This document shows, piece after piece, positions 43,296 to 51,407 of a DNA stretch of 64,000 nt. The notes below the pieces were generated by a model that saw nothing but the letters and a program-made list of their open reading frames with translations, did no database searches and was not told the origin of the DNA. The stretch is from Bdellovibrionales bacterium (lineage in GTDB: Bacteria > Bdellovibrionota > Bdellovibrionia > Bdellovibrionales > Bdellovibrionaceae): NCBI GenBank assembly GCA_005793345.1, contig SXSU01000108.1, positions 1 to 64,000 of the forward strand, read 5' to 3'. Every line of letters starts with the position of its first letter. Position 1 is the first letter of the stretch. The translations under genes and the position numbers were made by a program.

Positions 43296-44564
43296 GTGGA
43301 ACTTTCAGAACTTATCCAAGAAATTTCGAAGGAAAATTTAGAGTTAATAAAAAATGAATCTATAAAACTTAGATCCATTAACTTTCAATTTTATCCAAAT
43401 AAAATTATGACAATAATTGGAGTTCGAAGAGGTGGAAAAAGCTCAATTCAAAAAAAAGTTATCCAGCGATTACTTAGTGAAAACCGGAATTTTGAATCCA
43501 TATTTTTTGTAAATTTTGAGGATGATCGACTTTCAAATATGTCTGCCCATGAGTTTGGAGCAGCTCTTGATAATTATTTATTAACCTTCAACCACGAAAA
43601 ATCTAAATTTTTTTTCTTTGATGAAATTCAAAATCTTGAAAATTGGGAAAAATTAGTTCGTAGGCTTACAGAACAAAAACATAAAGTTTGTATAACCGGC
43701 TCCTCCGCAAAAACACTAAGTAAAGAAATTGCAACTTCACTCAGAGGGAGATCTTTAACATATACAATATACCCCTTATCTTTTTTTGAGTGGCTTGATT
43801 TTAAGGGACTCCATAATCTTTTAGAGAGAATACTAAAATCAGATTTTCTCCTCAGTGATATTTATCAACCTCTAATGGAATTTTTGAATACTGGAGGTTT
43901 TCCTGAACTCAGTCTCCTCCCCAAAAAAATCCACAGAGAAATTCTAAAAGATTATGTAGATGTAATGCTTTTTAGAGATGTTATTGAGCGCAATAACTTT
44001 ACTGATGAAAAACTTGTTCGGGAAATTTTTAAATTTTCTATTCAGCAAGTAGCTCAATCTTTTTCAGTAAATAAACTAAATAATGATTTAAAATCTAGAG
44101 GATATTCATTTTCAAAAAATTTTACTTATCAAGTTATTGAAGCATTTCAAGATGCATTTGCTATATTTTCCATTCCAATATTTTCATCGTCTATTCGGAA
44201 ACAACAATCAAATCCCAAAAAATGTTATAATATTGATAATGGATTAAAGACCCTTTACTCTTTATCAAATCAATCAGATTTTGGTCGACGTTTTGAAAAT
44301 TTAATATTTTTAGATTTACTCAGAACTAAACATGAGGTTTTTTATTATTTAACCGAAAAAAGCAGATTAGAAATCGATTTTATTTGTGTAAAAAATAATA
44401 TAACTACAGCCTATCAGGTCAGCTTTAATTCAAAAACAAAAAATGAACCCTTAGAAAAAAAAGCCCAATCCGAAGTTTTTAACGAATTAGGGTTGAATGT
44501 CGAATATATCAGCCCTGAAAATTACATTCAATTTTTAAAAAAAATAATAACAGCTCATGATTAA
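43296..44564 (+). CDS. AAA ATPase with DUF4143 domain
   Basis: 422-residue cytosolic protein of the AAA_14/DUF4143 group, a family common in prokaryotes with largely unknown roles. Walker A is GVRRGGKSS (about 42-50). Walker B is KFFFFDEIQNLENW (about 107-120). Sensor 1 lies in VCITGSSAKTL, followed by SLRGRSLTYTIYPLSFFEWL. DUF4143 (about 220-400) has RDVIERNNF and the nuclease-like C-terminal part ENLIFLDLLR, SRLEIDFICVKN, AYQVSF, where E, D and Q-V residues fit a PD-(D/E)xK fold. The start is GTG after AGGAG. Its last residues (AHD) and stop are encoded by a module A repeat. Confidence 0.88.
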   Translation: MELSELIQEISKENLELIKNESIKLRSINFQFYPNKIMTIIGVRRGGKSSIQKKVIQRLLSENRNFESIFFVNFEDDRLSNMSAHEFGAALDNYLLTFNHEKSKFFFFDEIQNLENWEKLVRRLTEQKHKVCITGSSAKTLSKEIATSLRGRSLTYTIYPLSFFEWLDFKGLHNLLERILKSDFLLSDIYQPLMEFLNTGGFPELSLLPKKIHREILKDYVDVMLFRDVIERNNFTDEKLVREIFKFSIQQVAQSFSVNKLNNDLKSRGYSFSKNFTYQVIEAFQDAFAIFSIPIFSSSIRKQQSNPKKCYNIDNGLKTLYSLSNQSDFGRRFENLIFLDLLRTKHEVFYYLTEKSRLEIDFICVKNNITTAYQVSFNSKTKNEPLEKKAQSEVFNELGLNVEYISPENYIQFLKKIITAHD

Positions 44565-44602
44565 GTCTGATCAGCTAAGCTGGAGAAATCATACATAATC
44601 AT
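44547..44602 (+). repeat. Palindromic repeat module A (inner hairpin variant)
   Basis: CTCATGATTAAGTCTGATCAGC, inner hairpin CAGC-TAA-GCTG, then GAGAAATCATACATAATCAT. It overlaps the end of the AAA ATPase gene, whose codons GCT CAT GAT TAA are repeat sequence. Confidence 0.85.
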
Positions 44603-44608
44603 AAAAAT

Positions 44609-45229
44609 CTAGGCCATCGAACGAAAAATATATTGTGCCATTGCCTGCATAACTGACTGATGTGCATCTTCAACAATTGCATAATTAGAAAAATTCACGT
44701 GGAGAGCAATATCAGAAATTTCTTTTGATTGCCCACCTTGAAATCCTGTAAACCCAATTGTTTTTACGTCCATAATCTTAGCCTTTTCAATGGCCTTGAT
44801 TATATTTGGACTATTACCTGATGAAGAAATAGTTATTAATACATCGCCAGGATTTGCTAGCAACTCAAGTTGTTTTGAGAAAATCTCATCGTAAGTAAAG
44901 TCATTTGCAATTGCTGAAATTAATGATCCATTAGAAGAAAGTGACTGTGTTTTAATTTTTAATTTAGAACTAGATGCACCCTTTGTCCAATCACAGGTCA
45001 AATGTTCTGCAATTGCAGCTGATCCACCATTTCCACAAACAAAAATAGTTTTTCCTTTTTTAGCTGCATCAAGAACTAAACTAACAGCTTCAATAAAAAA
45101 AGTATCATTTACAGACTCAAGAGCTAATTCAACAGCTTTTTTATATTGTGACCAATAAGTTTTAGGTGATGTCGAATCGAACCAATTATTTTTATCCCGA
45201 GGATCAGTTTTATTTTTTGTAGTTTGCAT
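44609..45229 (-). CDS. gmhA: Phosphoheptose isomerase-like SIS protein
   Basis: 206-residue cytosolic sugar isomerase; GmhA converts sedoheptulose 7-phosphate to D-glycero-D-manno-heptose 7-phosphate for LPS core. SIS-domain motifs: FVCGNGGSAAIAEHLTCDW (about 70-90), VLITISSSGNSPNIIKAIE, VKTIGFTGFQGGQ, and the C-terminal VEDAHQSVMQAMAQYI, typical of GmhA/DiaA. The ATG at 45227-45229 is preferred. A TTG 12 bp upstream keeps the frame but lies only 2 bases from the AGGGGG element; the ATG lies 14 bases away, so the start is uncertain. DiaA is the main alternative. Confidence 0.85.
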   Translation of the reverse strand: MQTTKNKTDPRDKNNWFDSTSPKTYWSQYKKAVELALESVNDTFFIEAVSLVLDAAKKGKTIFVCGNGGSAAIAEHLTCDWTKGASSSKLKIKTQSLSSNGSLISAIANDFTYDEIFSKQLELLANPGDVLITISSSGNSPNIIKAIEKAKIMDVKTIGFTGFQGGQSKEISDIALHVNFSNYAIVEDAHQSVMQAMAQYIFRSMA

Positions 45230-45332
45230 ATAATAACACAATACCCCCTATTCTGCTTTTTTTTCAAGACTTTTTAATATTCGACTGCAATCCCATTGAC
45301 TTGCTGCCCACCCATTGATAGCAAAATTCTAT

Positions 45333-45998
45333 ATGTTTTCAGGAATAATCGAAGCTCACGAAAAAATAGTTAAAGTTGAACCCTTGGACCAAGCTCTTCG
45401 AGTTTGGATTGTTAAGCCATCCCACTTTGATGATCTTAAAATTGGAGACAGTATCGCTACCAATGGCGTCTGCCTCACCCTTGAAACTGAACCAATTATC
45501 AATAATACTCCAACAATGCAATTCACATTGGGTGCTGAAACACTTAAAGTTTTGAATCAAATAAATCCAAACGAATGGCTCAACAAAATTGTAAATCTCG
45601 AACGTTCATTAAGATTTGGTGATCGTATACATGGGCACCTTGTAAGTGGTCATGTTGAAGCTATGGGACAAGTTATAGAAAGTAGTAAACAAGGTGAAAA
45701 TTGGTTTTTAAATATAAGTATCCCACAAAATATTCAGAAATTCTGTTGGTCTAAAGGAAGTTTAACAGTAAACGGAGTAAGCTTAACTATAAACGATATT
45801 ACTCAACTTTCTTCTTTGTCAGAAAATCTAACTAACACTAATTTTCATATTAGTGCTGAATTTTGTTTAATTCCTGAAACACAAAAAAGAACTAATTTAC
45901 CATTACTTAAATTAGGTGACTCAGTTTGCCTTGAAGCTGATTACATGGTTAAAACAATTTTTCAGGGAGTCAAAAATGGAGAACTTAAAAATGTTTAA
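45333..45998 (+). CDS. ribE: Riboflavin synthase alpha chain
   Basis: Converts two molecules of 6,7-dimethyl-8-ribityllumazine to riboflavin. The 221 residues form the usual duplicated beta-barrel: MFSGIIEAHEKI at the start (the family MFTGIIE signature, which fixes the start at 45333), IGDSIATNGVCLTLE in the N-terminal half, RIHGHLVSGHVEAMG at the junction, and LTVNGVSLTIND plus LGDSVCLEADYMVKT in the second. No clear ribosome-binding site and no FMN riboswitch are visible upstream. It overlaps ribBA by 23 bp. Confidence 0.95.
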   Translation: MFSGIIEAHEKIVKVEPLDQALRVWIVKPSHFDDLKIGDSIATNGVCLTLETEPIINNTPTMQFTLGAETLKVLNQINPNEWLNKIVNLERSLRFGDRIHGHLVSGHVEAMGQVIESSKQGENWFLNISIPQNIQKFCWSKGSLTVNGVSLTINDITQLSSLSENLTNTNFHISAEFCLIPETQKRTNLPLLKLGDSVCLEADYMVKTIFQGVKNGELKNV

Positions 45999-47151
45999 TA
46001 CAACCGAAGAACTCATCCAAGAAATTAAATTAGGTAAAATGGTTATTCTAGTCGATGACGAAGAAAGAGAGAACGAAGGTGATATCGTTTGCAGTGCAGA
46101 TCATATAAACTCTCAAATGATAAATTTTATGGCTACTGAAGCGCGAGGTCTAATTTGCCTTGCACTTGCAAAAAAACAAATTGAACAATTGAATTTACCT
46201 TTAATGGTTCGCGATGAAGATAATCAAACTCCAAACAAAACAGCATTCACGGTTAGTATTGAAGCGGCCCATGGCGTTTCTACTGGAATCTCTGCTGCAG
46301 ATCGAGCTCATACAATTAAAGTTGCAGCTTCACATTATGCTAAACCTTCTGATGTTAGAACTCCAGGTCACATTTTTCCTATCCAAGCAAAAGACGGTGG
46401 TGTTTTAAAAAGAGCAGGACATACAGAAGGAAGTGTAGACCTTGCAAAGCTTGCAGGCCTAGCTCCAGCAGCTGTCATTTGCGAAGTTATGAATTCAGAT
46501 GGTACTATGGCTCGAGTTCCAGAACTTAAATTATTTGCTCAGAAACATGGTTTAAAAATTGGTACTATTGTTGATCTGATTGAATATAGATTAGCAAACG
46601 AAAGTCTTGTTGAAGAAACTTTTTCAAAAAAATTACCTGATGACAACTTACACTTAAAAATTTTTAAAAGTGTTGTGGACCATACAGAACATATTGTTAT
46701 TCAAAAAGGTATTATTTCACCAGATAAAAATTGTTTGGTACGAGTTCATGTTGAAAATAAATCTCGGGATTTAATATCAACCCTACTTAGTGGAAATTCT
46801 AGTTTACAAAGTGCACGCAAACTTATTTCAGAAAGTGACTGTGGTGTTTTACTTTATATGAGCAGCCCAACTACTCATGCAGCATCTCAAAATATAGAGA
46901 ATATTCAAACTCATAATCACTCATTTCATTCTTCAATTTTAGAAGACTCAAAACATTTTCTTGAAACCACTGATAAGAGTGCAATGTCATTTGGTCCATC
47001 ATTAGATGTTCTAGATTATGGAATTGGTGCTCAAATTCTACGTCATCTCGGAATAAAAAAAATGAAGCTACTATCAAGCAAACCTGAAAAACGTGTTGGC
47101 CTAAAAGCATATGGTATAGAAATTACAGAAGTCATTCCATTTAAAATTTAA
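45976..47151 (+). CDS. ribBA: 3,4-dihydroxy-2-butanone 4-phosphate synthase with degenerate GTP cyclohydrolase II domain
   Basis: 391-residue RibBA-type protein. The N-terminal RibB half (about 1-200) is intact: MVILVDDEERENEGDIVCSA, ARGLICLAL, RAGHTEGSVDLAKLAGL. It makes the four-carbon precursor of riboflavin from ribulose 5-phosphate. The C-terminal RibA half is recognisable by its end (DYGIGAQILRHLGIKKMKLL, VGLKAYGIEITEV). It lacks the zinc-binding GD.FGS.RCDCG.QL motif, for which RVHVENKSRDLIS continues without cysteines. GTP cyclohydrolase II activity is therefore unlikely here. The start at 45976 follows CAGGGAG. Confidence 0.92.
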   Translation: MENLKMFNTTEELIQEIKLGKMVILVDDEERENEGDIVCSADHINSQMINFMATEARGLICLALAKKQIEQLNLPLMVRDEDNQTPNKTAFTVSIEAAHGVSTGISAADRAHTIKVAASHYAKPSDVRTPGHIFPIQAKDGGVLKRAGHTEGSVDLAKLAGLAPAAVICEVMNSDGTMARVPELKLFAQKHGLKIGTIVDLIEYRLANESLVEETFSKKLPDDNLHLKIFKSVVDHTEHIVIQKGIISPDKNCLVRVHVENKSRDLISTLLSGNSSLQSARKLISESDCGVLLYMSSPTTHAASQNIENIQTHNHSFHSSILEDSKHFLETTDKSAMSFGPSLDVLDYGIGAQILRHLGIKKMKLLSSKPEKRVGLKAYGIEITEVIPFKI

Positions 47152-47181
47152 TGGAAATTCAATGAAAGTTTAATAAAAATT

Positions 47182-47709
47182 ATGAAAAACAAAGTACCAG
47201 TTAAATCTAAATTAAAAGTAAAAGCAAAGAATAAATCTCAATCTAAAGTGAGTAATAAAATTAAACCCGTACTTAAAATTGGTATAGTCACCTCACTGTT
47301 TAATCGAGAAATCACTGAGGGTTTAGAAAAAGGTGCTCTTGAGCAATTGCAAAAATTAAATATTAAAAGCAACCAAGTTATAAATACACATGTCCCCGGC
47401 GCTGTTGAAATTCCTATTGCAGCAAAATGGCTACTAGAAAATGGATGTGATGGCGTCATTACACTTGGCGCAGTCATCCGTGGTGAAACCTCTCACTATG
47501 ATTATGTTTGTAATAGTGTTGAACGTGGAGTTTCACAATTAATGTTAGAATACAATAAACCTGTTGCCTTTGGTGTTCTTACAACTGAAAATGAAGAACA
47601 AGCTTGGGATAGAGTTACTGGCTCCCATGGAAACAAAGGAGCTGAGGCCGCAACAGTAGTTATTGAAATGATTGCGTTGAAAAATAAATTATATGATAGC
47701 TACTCATGA
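47182..47709 (+). CDS. ribH: 6,7-dimethyl-8-ribityllumazine synthase
   Basis: Lumazine synthase, the step before riboflavin synthase; forms pentamers or icosahedral capsids. The 175 residues start with an unusual 30-residue Lys/Ser-rich extension (KSKLKVKAKNKSQSK), then the catalytic core: KIGIVTSLFNREITEGLEKG, THVPGAVEIPIAAKWL, GVITLGAVIRGETSHYDYV (with the conserved His), and TTENEEQAWDRVTGSHGNKG. It follows ribBA by 30 bp. Its last residues (SYS) and the TGA stop fall in a repeat half-site, CTACTCATGATTAA. Confidence 0.95.
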   Translation: MKNKVPVKSKLKVKAKNKSQSKVSNKIKPVLKIGIVTSLFNREITEGLEKGALEQLQKLNIKSNQVINTHVPGAVEIPIAAKWLLENGCDGVITLGAVIRGETSHYDYVCNSVERGVSQLMLEYNKPVAFGVLTTENEEQAWDRVTGSHGNKGAEAATVVIEMIALKNKLYDSYS

Positions 47710-47720
47710 TTAATACTGAA
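47698..47720 (+). repeat. Half-copy of palindromic repeat module A at the ribH stop
   Basis: AGCTACTCATGATTAATACTGA matches the left part of module A (CTACTCATGATTAAGTCTGA) with two differences. The right arm is missing. The ribH TGA is inside it. Confidence 0.55.
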
Positions 47721-47732
47721 AGATAAATATTA

Positions 47733-49976
47733 GTGATTGAACCAAAAGATAAAGATTTACAACTTCAACAAGGTCCTTTCGAAAATAAAAAAAGAAAAAG
47801 AGAAGTATTTTTTGTCGTCTTTATTTCTTTACTCTTTGTTTTATTAACATGGTTTGAAATGCGGCTTTTTGGCATTAGTCAACAACTCCCTTTTGTACAT
47901 TCTATCTTTTTCTTTGGTCTAGTTAACTTTAATATTATTTTACTATTACTCTTATTATTTTTAATTTTTAGAAATGTTGTAAAGGTTTTTGTTGAACGAC
48001 GTGGTAAAATTATTGGAAGCTCTCTTAAGGCCAAACTTATTGCCGCATTTGTTGCTTTTAGTTTTATACCAACTGTATTGATGTTTTTAATTTCCGTATT
48101 TTATATTAATTCAAGTTTTGATAAATGGTTTAGCGTTAAAATGGCAGGTGTTTTAAAGGGGTCGCTCGAAGTAACGAACTCTTATTACTTTAATGCAAAA
48201 AAACGAAATTATCATTTTGCACATGAAGTTGCACAATCCATTGCAAATGTTCCTCTTTCAAATACAAAAAATTTAACTAAAAAACTTCAAGATCTGCAAA
48301 GAACTTATAATTTAGATGCTGTAGAGTATTATCCAAATTTGTTTGATGATCGAATTTTAGTTTTATCAGAAGAAGAATCAATTCCAGAAATCCCTTCCCT
48401 ATCGCTTGAATTTTTACAAAAGGGAATAAAAAATAAAACAGAAGCAAGCACTATACATCAATTCGGCGAGGGAAATCTTGTTCGAGTTATTGTTCCACTA
48501 GATGAAAAATCTGAATTAGGTGCAGTTGTCATTTCAAGTTATGTTCCATTATCATTAATGACCAAAATGAATGATATCACTGCTGCCTACGAGGATTTTC
48601 GAGATATTAACCCTCTCGAATACCCACTAAAATCTATTTATACTATTATATTATTTTTAATGACTTTAGTTATTTTATTGTGCGCCACTTGGTTTGGATT
48701 TTATTTAGCAAAACAGCTTTCCATCCCCTTAGTTCTTGTTGGAAGAGCTTCTCGAAGAGTGGCTGAGGGAGATTATTCCCCTGTGCAAATTGATTCTGGC
48801 TCCGAAGAAATTCACGAACTCATCCATAGTTTTAACCAAATGACACAAAATCTAGAACAATCCGAGAAAAAAGTTAAAGATGCCCACAGAAATTTACAAA
48901 TCACGCTCGATCATCTAGATAAGCACAGTCGCTATATTGAAATCGTGCTCGCAAATGTAAGCGCGGGAATCATTTCAGTTGATCCCAAAGGTAATATTAC
49001 GACAATGAATCGACGAGCTGCAACCTTGCTCAATGTGGATGAGAGTAATTATATTGGTCACCACGCAAAAGAACTTTTTAGTCGAGAAAATTATAAAACT
49101 TTTTTAGAAGTTTTAAAACATATCCAAGAAAAAAATTTAGAGTCCATTCAAAAAGAAGTAACAATTAATATCAATGATCATGTTATCCCCCTTCAAGTTA
49201 CTTTATCAATTTTACGAGATGAAAAAAAGAAAGAAGTTGCACGCATTTTGGTTTTTGACGATCTCTCCATGATTGTTAATGCCCAAAGAGCTGCTGCATG
49301 GTCTGAAGTCGCAAAAAGAATTGCCCATGAAATTAAAAATCCACTTACTCCAATTAAATTATCAGCGGAGCGACTTCAAAGAAAATTCGGTCAAAAAATT
49401 GAGGACCCTGCATTTACAGACTGCACCCAAATGATTATCAAGCAAACTGATGAACTTCGTCACTTAGTTAATGAATTTTCTCAATTCGCTAGACTTCCAG
49501 AAGCAAACAAAGTTCCAGTGGCCCTTAATCCAATTGTTGAAGAGGCTCTCACTATTTTTAAAACTTCACATCCTAAAGTTACATTTGAATTTTCAAAAGA
49601 CGAGAATCTTCCTATTTTCAAAATGGATAAAGAACAAATTAAAAGGGTTCTCATTAATTTAGTTGATAATGCAATACAAGCGATTCCTCCTGAAACAAAA
49701 CCTCATATAAAGATCAGCACGAAATACGATAAAAATTTACAAATTGCCTCACTATCTGTTATCGATAATGGCAAAGGCATACCTGTTGATGATCGACTTA
49801 GAATATTTGAACCATACTATAGCACAAAAGAAACAGGCACTGGTTTAGGTTTACCAATTGTTAAAAGAATCATCGAAGATCATAACGGATTCATAAGAGC
49901 ACTTTCTGTGGAGCCCGATGCCAATCCACAAGATGGTACAAAAATGTTGATTGAGCTTCCTGTCCTAATAAGTTAA
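47733..49976 (+). CDS. ntrY: NtrY-like membrane sensor histidine kinase
   Basis: 747-residue two-component sensor. Three N-terminal membrane helices (about 25-45, 55-84, 98-125) precede a periplasmic domain (about 126-298), a fourth helix (about 302-327), HAMP (about 328-382), PAS (about 400-515, starting IEIVLANVSAGIISVDPKGN), HisKA with AAWSEVAKRIAHEIKNPLTP (phospho-His at about 530), and HATPase with NLVDNAIQAI and GTGLGLPIVKRI. The order matches NtrY. It starts with GTG. It is followed 52 bp later by its likely partner. The signal sensed is unknown; nitrogen status is only the namesake. Confidence 0.93.
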   Translation: MIEPKDKDLQLQQGPFENKKRKREVFFVVFISLLFVLLTWFEMRLFGISQQLPFVHSIFFFGLVNFNIILLLLLLFLIFRNVVKVFVERRGKIIGSSLKAKLIAAFVAFSFIPTVLMFLISVFYINSSFDKWFSVKMAGVLKGSLEVTNSYYFNAKKRNYHFAHEVAQSIANVPLSNTKNLTKKLQDLQRTYNLDAVEYYPNLFDDRILVLSEEESIPEIPSLSLEFLQKGIKNKTEASTIHQFGEGNLVRVIVPLDEKSELGAVVISSYVPLSLMTKMNDITAAYEDFRDINPLEYPLKSIYTIILFLMTLVILLCATWFGFYLAKQLSIPLVLVGRASRRVAEGDYSPVQIDSGSEEIHELIHSFNQMTQNLEQSEKKVKDAHRNLQITLDHLDKHSRYIEIVLANVSAGIISVDPKGNITTMNRRAATLLNVDESNYIGHHAKELFSRENYKTFLEVLKHIQEKNLESIQKEVTININDHVIPLQVTLSILRDEKKKEVARILVFDDLSMIVNAQRAAAWSEVAKRIAHEIKNPLTPIKLSAERLQRKFGQKIEDPAFTDCTQMIIKQTDELRHLVNEFSQFARLPEANKVPVALNPIVEEALTIFKTSHPKVTFEFSKDENLPIFKMDKEQIKRVLINLVDNAIQAIPPETKPHIKISTKYDKNLQIASLSVIDNGKGIPVDDRLRIFEPYYSTKETGTGLGLPIVKRIIEDHNGFIRALSVEPDANPQDGTKMLIELPVLIS

Positions 49977-50028
49977 AGTTAAGACTTTATCTTATTAGCT
50001 TAAGCCAAATACCAAAATGGAGTTTAAT

Positions 50029-51378
50029 ATGAATGATAAACATAGAATATTAATTATTGATGACGAAGCTCCTATACGACAAACTTTATCAGCTTCTTTA
50101 GAAGATGAAGGCTTCCATGTATTACAAGCTAAGGATGGAGAGTCTGGCTTAGAGGCTATTAAAGTTGAAAATCCAGAAGTCATACTCTTAGATATTTGGA
50201 TGCCAGGTAAACTTGATGGAATGCAAGTTCTTTCCGAGGCTAAGAAAAAATATCCTCACTGTGATATAGTGATGATGTCTGGACATGGAACAATTGAAAC
50301 AGCTGTGAAGGCAACTAAATTAGGAGCCTGGGACTTTATTGAAAAACCACTTTCAACAGATAAAATCATTGTAACTTTACAAAATTTGTTTTTGTTTCGA
50401 CTTGAAAAAGAAGAAAAACTTGCACTTCTGAATAAACTTCGTCGAAATATTGCACTGATTGGTGAAAGCGAACCAATGCGAAATCTAAAACAACAAATTT
50501 CACAACTTGCTCCAACAAATCATCCCGTTTTAATCAAAGGAGAACAAGGCACAGGCAAAGCTCTTATCTCACAAAATCTTCATTATCTAAGCACAAAAGC
50601 TTCTCATCCCTTTGTTGATATTTCCTGCAACGTTATACCTCCGTCTTTAATGGAAAGTGAAATCTTTGGATTTGAAAAAGGTGCTTACCCTGGAGCTGAC
50701 AAAACCAGAAAAGGTAAATTAGAACTTGCACACTCGGGAACATTATTTATTGATGATATCCACGAATTAACAATTGAAGCACAAAAAAAACTACTCATAT
50801 TTCTTAAGGAAAAATATTTTATTCGCTTAGGATCGTTAGAGAAAACCACGTCGGACGTACGAATTATTTGCGCCACAAATAAAGATTTAAATCTAGAAGC
50901 TAAAGAGGGTCGATTTTTAGAAGAATTATTTTTTGAATTATCCCAAAATACTATTCAAGTATCACCTCTTAAGGATAGAGCCAGTGATCTTCCTTCGCTT
51001 ATTAGTCATTTTAGCGATATGATGGTCAGAGAAGGTGCTTTTGCTCGTAAAACATTTAGTGCTCATGCACTTGAGACTATGCAACTTCATTCTTGGACTG
51101 GAAATGTTCGTGAGTTAAAGAATTTTATTGAACGAATTTATATTTTGACTCCAATCGAATTTGTAGATGTTCATGATTTACATTTTGCTGGGCTTATCCC
51201 AGCTTCAACTAATGATGAAAACACTTTTAGAGATGCAAGAGCAAAATTTGAACGTGAATTTCTTATTCAAAAATTAAACGAAAATAATGGTAACATTACT
51301 AAAACAGCAGAACTCATAGGTTTAGAACGAAGCTACTTACATCGTAAAATTAAAACTTATGGAATTAATGTTGATTAA
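50029..51378 (+). CDS. ntrX: NtrX-like response regulator with degenerate AAA+ domain
   Basis: 449-residue regulator. The receiver domain (about 1-115) has ILIIDDEAPIR, phospho-acceptor Asp in VILLDIWMPG and the switch residues MMSGHG and FIEKP. The AAA+ domain (about 135-375) has Walker A GEQGTGKALI instead of the usual GESGTGKE. The sigma-54 contact loop is EKGAYPGAD instead of GAFTGA, and Walker B is LFIDDIHEL instead of FLDEI. SWTGNVRELKNFIERI is typical. The C-terminal Fis-type helix-turn-helix is GNITKTAELIGLERSYLHRK. GGAG lies 6 bases before the ATG at 50029. It may not activate sigma-54 in the normal way. Confidence 0.9.
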   Translation: MNDKHRILIIDDEAPIRQTLSASLEDEGFHVLQAKDGESGLEAIKVENPEVILLDIWMPGKLDGMQVLSEAKKKYPHCDIVMMSGHGTIETAVKATKLGAWDFIEKPLSTDKIIVTLQNLFLFRLEKEEKLALLNKLRRNIALIGESEPMRNLKQQISQLAPTNHPVLIKGEQGTGKALISQNLHYLSTKASHPFVDISCNVIPPSLMESEIFGFEKGAYPGADKTRKGKLELAHSGTLFIDDIHELTIEAQKKLLIFLKEKYFIRLGSLEKTTSDVRIICATNKDLNLEAKEGRFLEELFFELSQNTIQVSPLKDRASDLPSLISHFSDMMVREGAFARKTFSAHALETMQLHSWTGNVRELKNFIERIYILTPIEFVDVHDLHFAGLIPASTNDENTFRDARAKFEREFLIQKLNENNGNITKTAELIGLERSYLHRKIKTYGINVD

Positions 51379-51407
51379 TCCAAATATCTTTTTCAATGGA
51401 GCACATT

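Noticed and set aside
45242-45332. FMN riboswitch before ribE
   Set aside because: None of the conserved RFN-element blocks is visible, and the 90 bp gap to gmhA is too short for a full element.
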